Shown here one piece after another: positions 14,828 through 24,740 of a DNA stretch of 64,000 nucleotides. Position 1 is the first letter of the stretch; each line of letters opens with the position of its first letter. Origin of the DNA: JANXQG01 sp963780045 (lineage in GTDB: Bacteria; Planctomycetota; Planctomycetia; Pirellulales; Thermoguttaceae); the NCBI GenBank assembly GCA_963780045.1, contig CAVZZZ010000001.1, positions 5,022,001-5,086,000 of the forward strand, read 5' to 3'. Below the pieces are notes generated by a model, which was not told the origin of the DNA, did not search any database, and worked only from the letters and a program-made list of their open reading frames with translations. The translations under genes and the position numbers were made by a program.

Positions 14828-17800
14828 GTGAGAATCAGATTGTTTTTGTGGCGTCGACCGGCCGAAAAGAAACGCCGCAACATCCGCCGCGGGAGGCGAC
14901 TGGGCATCGAACAGCTCGAATGCCGCAACATGCTCAGCGGCACGTGGACGCAGTTGGCCAACTCCCCGCCTGTTGGCAACGGCACGATGGAATTGTTGAC
15001 CAATGGATCAGTGCTGATGACCAACGGCGGCAACGAGTGGTCCATTTTGACCCCCAATTCCAGCGGCAGCTACGTCAATGGCACCTGGACTCGGACGTCC
15101 AATGCCGATTATACGCGGCTTTACGACGCGACGGATGTCTTGCAAAACGGGGACGTATTCGTCGCCGGCGGCGAGTATGGAACCGGTGCTGACACCGGCG
15201 AACTCTACAATCCGGCAACCAACGTTTGGGTCCAATTGCCCTCGCAGCCATACGGCTCCTTCGTGGACTCATGGTCGATGCTCGTCAGCGGCGGCGCCTT
15301 GAACGGCGACGTCCTGATCACACCGGTTTTTCCCAGTCAAAGCGGTTACACGACCGTCTTCAACTCGTCCAGCGACACTTGGTCACAAGGTCCCAAGCTC
15401 TACCGCGGCGGAGACGCCGACGAACAGAACATGATCGAGCTGGCCGACGGCTCCATCCTCACGTGCGACGGCGACGGCACCTCGGAACGGTACATCCCAT
15501 CGCTCAACAAATGGGTCAACGATGGAACCATGACCCAGGACCTGTTCGACTCGCTGGGCGAATGCGGAGTGCCGGCGCTTTTGAACAACGGCCAGGTGAT
15601 CTACTTTGGATCGCCCAACGTGACGGAGATTTATACGCCGTCGGGCACGTCGTCGCCCGGCACGTGGACGGCCGGTCCGGCGATTCCGAACGACCTCGGT
15701 TCCGACGATAGTCCAACCGACGTGCTGCGCGACGGCACAGTGCTGGTGGCAGTTGGCCCCTTGGACTCCTACAACGGCCCGACAAGCTTTTACATCTACA
15801 ATCCGACGACGAACAGCTTTTCGACCGCGGGCGCGCCGAGCGTCAGCGCTCCGCCCTACGAGTGTCGAATGCTTTCCCTGCCCGACGGCAACGTGCTCGT
15901 CAACACGGCCGGCGCCATGTATGAATACAACCCGGGCGACTCGGCCTCTGCCACGACCGCCGCCGACGCACCCACGATTACGAGCATCACGGAAAACTCC
16001 AACGGCTCGTTCTTGCTCAGCGGCACCGAACTGACCGGCATCAATCAAGGAGCGTATTACGGCGACGACTGCCAGATGGACTCGAATTATCCCATTGTGC
16101 GGTTCGTGAACGGGTCCAACGTCTACTACGCCACGACCTACAACTGGAGCTACACAGGGATTTTCGGGGGGAGCACGCCGGGGACCGTGGACTTCACGCT
16201 GCCGCTGGGCATCCCGGCCGGAACGTACTCGGTGTATGCCGTGGCCAACGGCATTCCTTCCTCTGCGTTCAGCTTGACGCTGCCGACATCCAGCGACACC
16301 GGCCCGACCGTCGCTACTCCTGCATCGGCTTCGGCCACCACAGTCACCGGCACCACCGTCAATCTTTCCGTATTGGGGTCGGATCCGGATGGCGCATCCA
16401 GCCTGATCTACACCTGGACGGCAACGACTACGTCGAACACCGTCCAGCTCCCCTCGTTTTCCGACAACGGCGACAACACGGCGCAGAATGTCACGGCCAC
16501 GTTCTATCAGACGGGCACGTACACCTTCAAGGCGACCATTGCCGACGCGGCGGGACTATCAACGACCAGTTCCGTGACGGTGACAGTCGTGCAGAACTAC
16601 TCTGGCGTCACCGTTTCGCCGGCACTGGCGAGCATTGGCGGCGGCGGCACGGAGCAGTTTTCCGCATCGGCTTACGACCAGTTCGGCAACGCGCTGAGCT
16701 CGCAGCCGAGTTTCACCTGGAGCGTCACCTCCGGAACGGGAAGCGTCAACAGCAGTGGAAAATACACGGCCACCTCGTCGGGCACGCTGGCCACCATCAC
16801 CGCCACCGGCACCAAGTCTTCCACGACGCACTCTGGCACAGGTCAGGTGGGCGTCGTCTCCTCGCCCTGGAACTCCGCCGACATCGGCTCGGTCGGCGTG
16901 ACCGGCACGGCCTACGACAACGGCACGACGTTCACCGTGGAAGGCAGCGGCAGCGACATCTGGAACGCTTCCGACGAGTTCCATTTCGTTTACCAGACCT
17001 TGACCGGCGACGGCGTAATCATCGCGCACGTTGCCTCGCTCACCGACACGGGCGCCTGGGCGAAGGTCGGGGTGATGTTCCGCAATTCGCTTTCCGACAG
17101 CGATCAGTACGCCCTGGAGTGCATCACGCCCAGCGAAGGTTCGGCGTTTCAGTACCGCACGACTTCCGGCGCGGACGCCGCCGGCACCGGCGGTGACAGC
17201 GGCCCGGTGGCGCCGTATTGGGTGAAGCTCGTGCGGCGGGGCAACACAATCACGGGCTACCGCTCGTCCGACGGCAACACGTGGGTCGAAGACGGCAGCG
17301 AGACGATCACGTTCACGAACTCGACAATTTACGTCGGCCTGGAAGCCGACGCGTACACCGACAGCGCGCTAAACACGTCGACGTTCGACCACGTGACGCT
17401 GTTGGCCGGAGGCGATTCCGCGCCGACGGTCGCCCAGGCCGCCGCCGCGAACTCCCTAACTAATACGACTGTGGCGCTTTCGGCCCTCGGCGCCGACGCC
17501 AACGGTCAGAGCTACCTGACCTATACATGGACGGCCACGACCGTGCCCAGCGGCGCCACGGCCCCGACTTACAGCGCCAACGGCAGCAATGCGGCCCAGA
17601 ACACGACGGCTACCGTCAGCACCATGGGAACCTACGTATTTCAAGTCACGATCACCAACGAATACGGACTGACGGTTACAAGCAGCGTTACAGTAACCTT
17701 CGGCCAGGCGCCGACGGTTGCGACCCCGGCCTCCGCATCGCCCAGTCCGACAACCGGCACGACGACGAACCTTTCCGTCCTCGGCGCCTTCCAGGGCGGC

Positions 17801-20118
17801 GAAGCGAACTTGACTTACACGTGGTCGTCCAGCGGCTCGGCAAGCGTTTCCTACAGTGTCAACGGCACCAACGCCGCCAAGAACACCACGGCCACCTTCG
17901 CCGAAGCCGGCACGTACACTTTCACGGTGACCATCTCCGCCCCAGGCGGGCAATATGTCACCAGTTCGGTGAGCGTTACGGTGGACCGGACGGTGACGAC
18001 TGTCGTGGTCAGCCCGTCGAGCGTGGCCATCGGTTCGGATGCCACGCAGCAGTTTAGTGCCTCCGCTTTCGACCAGTTTGGCATCCGCATGGTCACCCAC
18101 CCGGCGTTTAGCTTTGCGGTGGCGTCCGGCGTGGGGAGCATCAACAGCGTAACTGGGTCTTATACGGCCTCTTATACCTCCGGCACGGCAACCGTCACCG
18201 CCACCAGCGGCAACGCGACCAGCAACGCGGCGGCCGTAACCGTGACAGACGCCCCGCCGACAGTTGCCACGCCCGCCGCCGCTGCGCCCAGCCCCGTGGC
18301 GAGCACAACGACGGCGCTTTCAGTGCTTGGCGCGGACAGCGACGGCGGCGGGGAGTCGAACCTGACTTACACCTGGGCCACGGCCGGCACTCCGCCCGCC
18401 GCCGTGAGCTTCTCGGCCAACGGCACCAACGCCGCCAAGAACACGACAGCCACTTTCGCCGCGGCCGGCAATTACACTTTCCAAGTCACGATTACCGACA
18501 TGGGCGGTATGTCGACCACCAGTAGCGTGAGCGTGACCGTCAACCAGACGCTCACGAGCATCGCGGTCAGCCCGGCCACCGTGGCGCTTGGTTCGGACGC
18601 CACGCAACAATTCTTAGCGACGGCCAACGACCAGTTCGGCAACGCATTGGCAAGCCAGCCGGCGTTCGCCTGGGCGGTGGCATCGGGCGTGGGAAGCATC
18701 GATAGCGCAAGCGGGCTTTATACGGCAACCTACGCGTCCGGCACGGCGGGCGTCACGGCCGGCAGCGGCGGAATCACCAGCAATACGGCGTCCGTGACGA
18801 TCACGGATGCCCAGCCGACGGTCGCCACGCCCGCCGCCGCCGCGTCCAGCCCGGTGACGAGCACCACAACGGCGCTTTCCGTGCTTGGCGCGGACAGCGA
18901 CGGCGGCGGGGAATCGAACCTGACGTACACCTGGGCCACGACCGGCACGCCGCCGGCCGCAGTGAGCTTCTCGGCCAATAGCACCAACGCCGCCAAGAAC
19001 ACGACGGCTACTTTCGCCGCGGCCGGCAATTACACTTTCCAAGTCACGATCACCGACATGGGCGGCGAGTCGACCACCAGCAGCGTCAATGTGACGGTGA
19101 ACCAAACACCGACCAACATTGCGGTCAGCCCCGCGACGGCAGCCATTACCGTCGGCGGCAACCAGCAGTTTACAGTTTCCGCACAGGACCAGTTTGGGCA
19201 GCCGATCAGCAATCCGCCCGTAACCTGGTCATTGAACGGACCGGGGTCGTTGAGCTCTAACGAGCTTTACACGCCGGCATACGCGCCGGGCACGGCAACC
19301 ATCCAGGCGACCAGCGGCTCGCTCGTAAGCTCGGCCACAGTGACAATCTCCGGGCAGGCGGAGTGGAATTCCGCCAGCAATGCTTCGTGGAACACGTCCG
19401 GTAGCTGGGCGGACTCGGTTTCCGCGGCGCCGATCGCTGCGCCGGGCGTTCGCGGGATAACAGGCGACACGGTGCTCTTCGCTTCCGCTTCCGGCGGGAC
19501 CGTCACCCTGGACGGCGCCAACCCGCGCTGGCCGGCATCACGTTTGACAATTCAACCACAAGCTACACGATCGCCCAGGGGACGGGCGGGAGCGTCACCC
19601 TTCAGGCCAGCGGCCAAGCGACGGTCAGCGTGCTTGCCGGAACGCACTTGATCAGCGCACCGGTGGACTTGGCCAGCAATACCGATATCGCTGTCGCCGC
19701 CGGAGGCTTGACGATAAGTGGAGACGTCTCCGGCGGAGGCAGCCTTACCAAGAGCGGCGGCGGAGTGTTGACTCTGTCTGGCGCAAATTCCGATGCCGGC
19801 GGCACAACGGTCCTTGCCGGAAAGCTGATCGTGTCGGGTCCCGATTCGCTGGCCGACGGCAGCAGCCTGATCGTCGGCAACCCAAACTACTTTGCCGTAA
19901 TCACGCCGGCAACCTCCGCCGCATCAAATCGAGCCCCGTCGGCGGCCCCCGTCACTCGCGCGCCAGCAGTTGCTCCGGCGCCTGCCGTTCGTGCGGCTTT
20001 GGCCGCAAAGTGGCCCATGCCGGCCTTGGCCGCAAATGCGTGGAACGGGCCTGACGAAGGGCCTTTTGCAGACACCAACTCCCGCGCCTGCGAAGCGGTC
20101 TTTGCCGACTACACGTGA
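14828..20118 (+). CDS. Giant surface protein: kelch/galactose-oxidase propeller plus Ig/PKD-like repeats (one frameshift)
   Basis: GTG at 14828 has AGGAGG five bases upstream. The N-terminus (basic, then RRLGIEQLECRNMLSG) is the planctomycete LExRxxLS surface-protein leader. Residues about 40-400 form a kelch/galactose-oxidase-like propeller with an E-set domain (WTQLANSPPVGNGTMELL, PSVSAPPYECRMLSLPDGNV). Next come an Ig-like module, a laminin-G/DUF1349-like domain (VYQTLTGDGVIIAHV...WVKLVRRGNTITGYRSSDG), then alternating cadherin/PKD-like and BIG2-like modules, two of which are nearly identical (558-base duplication, 18251 and 18809). A base is missing near 19528; the frame then continues LAGITFDNSTTSYTIAQ with an autotransporter-like beta-helix motif (SGGGVLTLSGANSDAGGTTV). 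About 1,760 residues, probably exported and attached or released. Confidence 0.8.
18251..19120 (+). repeat. 558-base in-frame domain duplication inside the giant surface protein
   Basis: The unit starting CCGACAGTTGCCACGCCCGC near 18257 recurs near 18815, and the encoded blocks (TVATPAAAA..ALSVLGADSDGGGESNLTYTW ... NYTFQVTITDMGG.STTSSV.VTVNQT) differ at only a handful of residues. The period is exactly 186 codons (one PKD-like plus one BIG2-like module), so the duplication is recent or homogenised. Confidence 0.85.
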
Positions 20119-20135
20119 GCGGCAAGAAACGCCAG

Positions 20136-20162
20136 CGGCCCGTTCGACTTGCGAACGGGCCG
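20136..20162. terminator. Terminator-like hairpin between convergent genes
   Basis: CGGCCCGTTCG and CGAACGGGCCG form a perfect 11-bp stem with loop ACTTG, 18 bases after the stop of the giant surface gene and 65 bases after the end of the convergent cysteine-rich gene. No T-run follows on either strand. Confidence 0.7.
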
Positions 20163-20227
20163 CGCGGTTCATCGTCAAGGAGATGATCAATTATCTACCG
20201 GGCAGGCGTGGGAACCATGCCCATTGT

Positions 20228-21104
20228 TTAGTGGCAGCACGCCGGGGCGCAGCAGGCCGGGGCGCACGGGGCCGGGGCCGCGGAGGCGCGGGGGCCATGC
20301 AGCAAGCCGGAGCGGCGCAGCAGGCCGGAGCGCAGCAGGAGTGGCAGCAGCCCTTCAGTTCCGAGAGCCAGTGGTGGTGGCAACGCGGGGCGCAGCCGCT
20401 CTCGCAGCCGCAAGCCGACTCGCAGCACTTCGGCGCGGCGCAGCAGGCCGGAGCGCAGGCGCCGGTGCGGCGCAGCAGGCCGGAGCGCAGCAGGCGTGGT
20501 AGCAGCCCTTCAGCTCGGAGAGCCAGTGGTGGTGGCAGCGGGGCGCAGCCGCTCTCGCAGCCGCAGGCTGCTTCACAGCACTTCGGCGCGGCGCAGCAGG
20601 CCGGAGGCGCAGGGCGCCGGAGCCGCGCAGCACGCCGGGGCGCAGCAACCGCCGCCGCCGCAGCCGCGGTGGCAAGTGTGGCAGCGGTGCATGCGGCACC
20701 GGCAGCCAACTGCGGGCGCAACCGCAAGCCGCTTCGCAGCACGCCGGCGCTGCACAGCAGGCCGGAGCGCACGGGGCCGGTGCGGCACAGGGGGCCGGGG
20801 CTGCACAGGCGGCAGGAGCCGCGCAGCACGCCGGAGCGCAGCAGCCGCTTTCGCCGCAGCCGCGATGGCAGCACAAGTGCGCCCGCAGGTGGCACGCATG
20901 GTGGCGGCAGCTTCTTTCACAGGATGATTCGCAACCGCAGGCCGGAGCGCAAGCCGCCGGGGCCGCACAGGGCGCGGCGCGCGCGCAGCACGCGGGAGCC
21001 GCACAACATGCCGGGGCGCAACAGCCGGCCGAAGCCGCGTTGGTGATGGCCAGAACGCAACAAGCGATCAAAGCCACCGCCGTCAATAAAAAGCAACGCT
21101 TCAT
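20228..21104 (-). CDS. Secreted cysteine-rich repeat protein (CCAPACCAAP), several frameshifts
   Basis: ATG at 21104 starts MKRCFLLTAVALIACCVLAI, a signal peptide, followed by CCAPACCAAPACC-type repeats with inserted blocks such as ACGCESSCERSCRHHACH. Reading on requires at least five frame changes (around 20690, 20620, 20560, 20470 and 20270), each of which restores the same motifs: CCAPACCAAPKCCEAACGCESGCAP, RCHHHWLSELKGC, and finally APCAPACCAPACCH and TAA at 20228. The protein of about 290 residues is therefore a Cys/Ala/Pro/His-rich repeat protein; Cys-rich secreted proteins of this kind are common and uncharacterised in planctomycetes. Metal binding or disulphide-linked wall material is a guess. 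The concentration of shifts may be read errors in GC-rich repeats. Confidence 0.55.
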
Positions 21105-21501
21105 GGAACTACTCCTTGTCACAATGACCCAAAGGGAAAAACCACGCTTTCGAGCACCCAACAAGGCCAACACAAAGGCGGGACCAGTCGTACGATCCGA
21201 TCGGTTCCATTGGGGACTCAAAAAAGCGTAACTAGGGGATTGGGGTCCACTCTAGCGATGCTATCGACGAAGGCCCGCGCTCTCTTTTAGCCAGACACCC
21301 CATTTCCGCCAGTAGACGTATTTTTCGCGGCCGTTTGTAAAGTTTGGTGCGAGTTTGACGCTCTTATTTGCGAGTCGGGCTTGTCCATAAAGCCAAACCG
21401 GGGGTAAAACGCGGCCCGTGACGCTTGTGCCGCCGCCGGCATCCAATAGATAACTCCCCTCGCCTTCCGGGAGATGGGCAGGGGGTGAGGGCCGATAGAC
21501 C
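21105..21501. other. 400-bp divergent intergenic region with a TAAAGTTT element
   Basis: It lies between the cysteine-rich gene (minus) and the ECF sigma gene (plus). No gene. TAAAGTTT at 21338-21345 matches the -35 element seen before flgK, but no clear GCCGATAA-like -10 follows at 11-12 bases. 21447-21491 is a partial hairpin of the form CTCCCCTCGCCttccggGAGATGGGCAGGGG. Confidence 0.35.
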
Positions 21502-22061
21502 GTGCCTAGCACCGACCTGGCAACGTGCAGCGACGAACAGCTTGCCGCAGAGGCAGCGCGGGAGACTTCCGATGGCCCCGCGTTCGTTGCGCTGGTGGAG
21601 CGGTTCCGGCCGCGCGTTTGGCGGATTTGTTTTCGGCTGTTGAACGACGAACAAGACGCGGCCGACGCCGCCCAAGAGGTTTTCCTGCGGCTGTTCCTGC
21701 ACCGCAAGCGCTACGCGGGCCGGTCGAAGTACGGCACGTGGGTCCACGCGATCGCGGTGAAAACCTGCCTCGCCATGCGGCGCGGTCGCGGTCGCCGCCG
21801 CCGCCACGAGACGGTTGTCGCGGACGAGGGCTGGGAAGCGCGGCAGCCTGCCCGGCCGGCGGCACCGAAGGCGCCTCGCTGGACCTGCTGGCCATGCTGG
21901 ATACGCTCTCCGAGGAGGACCGAGCGCTCTTGCTGCTGAAGTACGCCGAAGCCTACGAATACGACGAATTGGCCGAGATGTTCGACCTTTCCGTCTCCGC
22001 CTGCAAGATGCGAATCAGCCGTGCCCGCGAAAAGCTGCAAGCCCGTTTCCCCGAGTCCTGA
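21502..22061 (+). CDS. ECF-type RNA polymerase sigma factor (one frameshift)
   Basis: GTG start at 21502. Region 2: FVALVERFRPRVWRICFRLLNDEQDAADAAQEVFLRLFLHR followed by YGTWVHAIAVKTCLAMRR. One base is missing near 21865; the frame then continues LDLLAMLDTLSEEDRALLLLKYAEAYEYDELAEMFDLSVSACKMRISRAREKLQARF, a good region 4 helix-turn-helix. About 186 residues, the usual ECF length. The following gene starts ten bases downstream and encodes a small membrane protein, a plausible anti-sigma factor or partner. Promoter targets unknown. Confidence 0.85.
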
Positions 22062-22070
22062 AGCCGCGCT

Positions 22071-22295
22071 ATGAAAGACGTCCTGGAACAACTTGCCGAT
22101 CTGGAAATCCGCGAGCCGCCGCGCAACTTCAATCGCCGCTTGCACCAGCGGGTCAATCGCGCCCTGCTTGCACAGCATTTATTCGACTTCTTCACCGGCG
22201 GCATCGCCTGGGCCGCCTGTCATTTTCTCCGCGCGGCTTTCGGTTGGCTGCTATTCACGGTCACGGGCAGGTATCGGGAAGGCAACCGGCGGTAG
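22071..22295 (+). CDS. Small membrane protein co-transcribed with the ECF sigma factor
   Basis: 74 residues: KDVLEQLADLEIREPPRNFNRRLHQRVNRALL is a charged cytoplasmic part, followed by one transmembrane segment (about residues 36-66, FFTGGIAWAACHFLRAAFGWLLFTV). The N-terminal PP.NF..RLH..VN pattern resembles the cytoplasmic end of small planctomycete proteins found behind sigma factors. Given the ten-base gap to the sigma gene it may be an anti-sigma factor, but no ASD zinc motif (HxxxCxxC) is present. Confidence 0.65.
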   Translation: MKDVLEQLADLEIREPPRNFNRRLHQRVNRALLAQHLFDFFTGGIAWAACHFLRAAFGWLLFTVTGRYREGNRR

Positions 22296-22369
22296 CCGCG
22301 GTTGCCCAGCGATTGCACGGGCGGCGCCGCCGTGCTATTCTTGCCTGAACGGTCCCCAGCGGAAAACAA

Positions 22370-23516
22370 ATGCCCAAATCGCTCGATACCAAGATTCAGC
22401 GGATCCTCTCCGATCCCTCCTGCAAGGATTTCATCCTCGCCGACGCCAAGGACGCGGACATGGCCTATGGCATCGCTGCGCCGGGCGCAGCCCGGAGCAC
22501 CATGCCCAGGAGGGCCGATTCCGCTCGCTGGAAGAATATCGCGAACTGATCCGCCAGAACGTGCGGCGGGGGCTGGTGGACATCATGCTCATGAGCTCCA
22601 GCACCAACGAGGCGCTGACGATCCGCGAGCGGCTGTTCGACGACAGCGCCGTCACGCCCGCCATCCGCGCCAACGACGCGACCGACGTTTGGGCGGCCCA
22701 GGGCGGCAGCTACCTTGCTGAGCCGTCGCGGCCGTTCCGCACCGCGGCCATCGACGAGGCGATGTGCGGCCGGCCCGGCTGCCCGGCGGCGGAGCGTGCC
22801 CGCGGCGCGGACCTGGGCCTTTACTCGGTCACGTTCAACAACAACTTGGAGCTGGACCACCGCACGCTTTCCGCCTACCGCGAGTTCACCGCCGAGGCAG
22901 CCGTGAAGGGCTTTCGGCATTTCCTGGAGGTCTTTGATCCCAACTGCCCGCAAGCCGCGCTGCCGGACCTGCCGCGGTACATCAACGACATGATCTCGCG
23001 CACACTCGCCGGCGTGGCCGGGCCGGCGCGGCCGCTGTTCTTGAAAATCGCCTATCACGGCCCCGCGGCGATGGAACAGCTTGCCGGCTACGACCGGCGG
23101 CTGATCGTGGGAATCCTCGGCGGCTCGTCGGGCACGACCTTCGACGCCTTCCACCAGCTTTGGGAAGCTCGGCGGCACGGCGCCCGCGCGGCCCTCTACG
23201 GGCGGATGATCAATAACTCCGAACATCAATTGAGCTTTATCGAGCAGCTCCGCGACTGGCCGACGGCCAGGCGGAGCCGCGCGAGGCAGTGCGATCCTAT
23301 CACGCGGCGCTGGATCGGCTGAAGATCCGGCCTTACCGCACCCTCGATGACGATCTCAAGCGGACGCTGCGCGCCGCCGCTTACGGCGGCAAACCAGGCA
23401 CCGACGGGAAACCATCCACCAAATCGGACGCTGCCGCCGAGCCTGACTTCGCCAAGATGACCCAGGCGGAAAAGATCGCCTGGAACCAAGCCCGTTGGAA
23501 GCGGATTCTGGGGTAG
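22370..23516 (+). CDS. Conserved planctomycete protein, TIM-barrel aldolase-like (two frameshifts)
   Basis: ATG at 22370 begins PKSLDTKIQRILSDPSCKDFILADAKDADMAYGIAAPG. A base is missing near 22475 (GGGCGC for GGGCCGC) and the frame continues RSPEHHAQEGRFRSLEEYRELIRQNVRRGLVDIMLMS through VTFNNNLELDHRTL, FLEVFDP, FLKIAYHGPAAMEQLAGYD and VGILGGSSGTTFDAFHQL. Another base is missing near 23255, then AVRSYHAALDRLKIRPYRTLDDDL to TAG... stop at 23516. Repeating beta-alpha units with an Lys-Ile-xx-His strand look like a class I aldolase or DeoC/LacD-type barrel. I recall the family as a conserved planctomycete hypothetical; no reaction is known to me. Confidence 0.6.
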
Positions 23517-23523
23517 GCGTAGC

Positions 23524-24740
23524 CTACGGAACTGGGTTTGGGCGCCTCGGCACCGCGCCCGTGGCCGAAGTGCGGCTAGGGACGATGTGAGGGACCACCA
23601 CTTCGCTTTGGCTAGGTGTCGCCAGCGGCGCGGAAACACCAACAAAACTCGCCGCGGCGAGCAGCGCCACCAATAAGGCGATGGCGAGCAGGACGGGGAC
23701 GGTTAGCGACCATCTTCTTCTCTCAGCGGCTGGGACGGCTACCTGCGGTGGTTTCGCCTCCCTGTTTCTCCCGAAAAAGCTCAGCCCGCACCAGGCAAAC
23801 GCCAGCGCCCCCAGCACGCCGCCCAGCAACATGCCGGCCCCTTGCATCCGATTGAGCGCCTCCGTATGATCGCGCGCCTCGAGAATCCGTTGCTGCGCGG
23901 CGCGGTCGAAGCCGACGAGGACGTGCAAGGTGTACATCTCCTCCGCCGTGCCGCCGAACTCCTGCGACTGATGCTCCATCCAGCGATCGCGGACGAGCGT
24001 TTGCAGGTAGTCGTCGGGCAGGTAAACATCCCGGGCCGGTTGGCCGCCGAAAAGCAATTCCGCATACTCCGCCGCGGCCTGCTGCAGCGTTCGCGACAAG
24101 TGGTCGCCCTGGCACTCCACCGGCGTCAGGTAGGGACCGATCTCGCGCCCATCATGTATACGTCGCCATCAAGCTTCGCTGGGGCACTGACCCACGCGGG
24201 CGGACGCTCCGCGGCCGGGTCGTAGCCGACAACCGCGGCCGGCGCAGCTTCGCTCTTGGCCGGTTGCGGCGGGTTTATTACCGAGTCCGCCCACTCCAGG
24301 CAGGCGCGTCGCACGGCGATCGCCAGCGCCTGGACGATTCCTGGTTCCGGACGTCTCGACGGGGCGGCGGCGGCCGTTGCCGGCGCAGGAGGCGGCGGAA
24401 GCGGCGCTGGTGGGGACGGCGAAATCGTTCGCGGCTTGCCGGCATGCGTACGACTGCGTGCTTGCTCATTCGCCTCGCGAGCGATCGCCTTGGCATGCAT
24501 CTGCTGTTCCCGTGCGAACTGCTGTGCCTGCTGCTGGAACTGCACAACCGCGTGATCGACGCGCGAATGGCGAACAAGCAACAGCAGCACGAACCCGATG
24601 GCGACAAGCGCCCCCAAGCCGGCCGCAAACGATCGACCGCCGCGGCTCGACAGCAGCTTCACCAAGACGAACACGACGACCAAAACAAAGATAATCGACA
24701 ACATGGGAATCCCTTGTACAGGAGCCATCCTCGGGGTCAT
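23524..24740 (-). CDS. Membrane protein of the FHA-kinase operon (one frameshift)
   Basis: ATG at 24740 overlaps the TGA of the preceding kinase gene (TGATG). It has two N-terminal membrane segments (LSIIFVLVVVFVLVKLL and AAGLGALVAIGFVLLLLV), a long charged helical stretch with Gln/Arg (about residues 60-95), a Pro-rich linker, and a cytoplasmic or periplasmic domain (VQALAIAVRRACLEWADSV). After one missing base near 24132 come EIGPYLTPVECQGDHLSRTLQQ and two more C-terminal membrane helices (MLLGGVLGALAFAWCGL, VPVLLAIALLVALLAAASF). Function unknown. The conserved pairing with kinases in planctomycetes suggests it is a substrate or anchor (inference). Confidence 0.6.

Noticed and set aside
16559..19105. 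Several minus-strand frames of 90-220 codons under the giant surface protein
   Set aside because: Antisense of the module repeats; no start site or motif.
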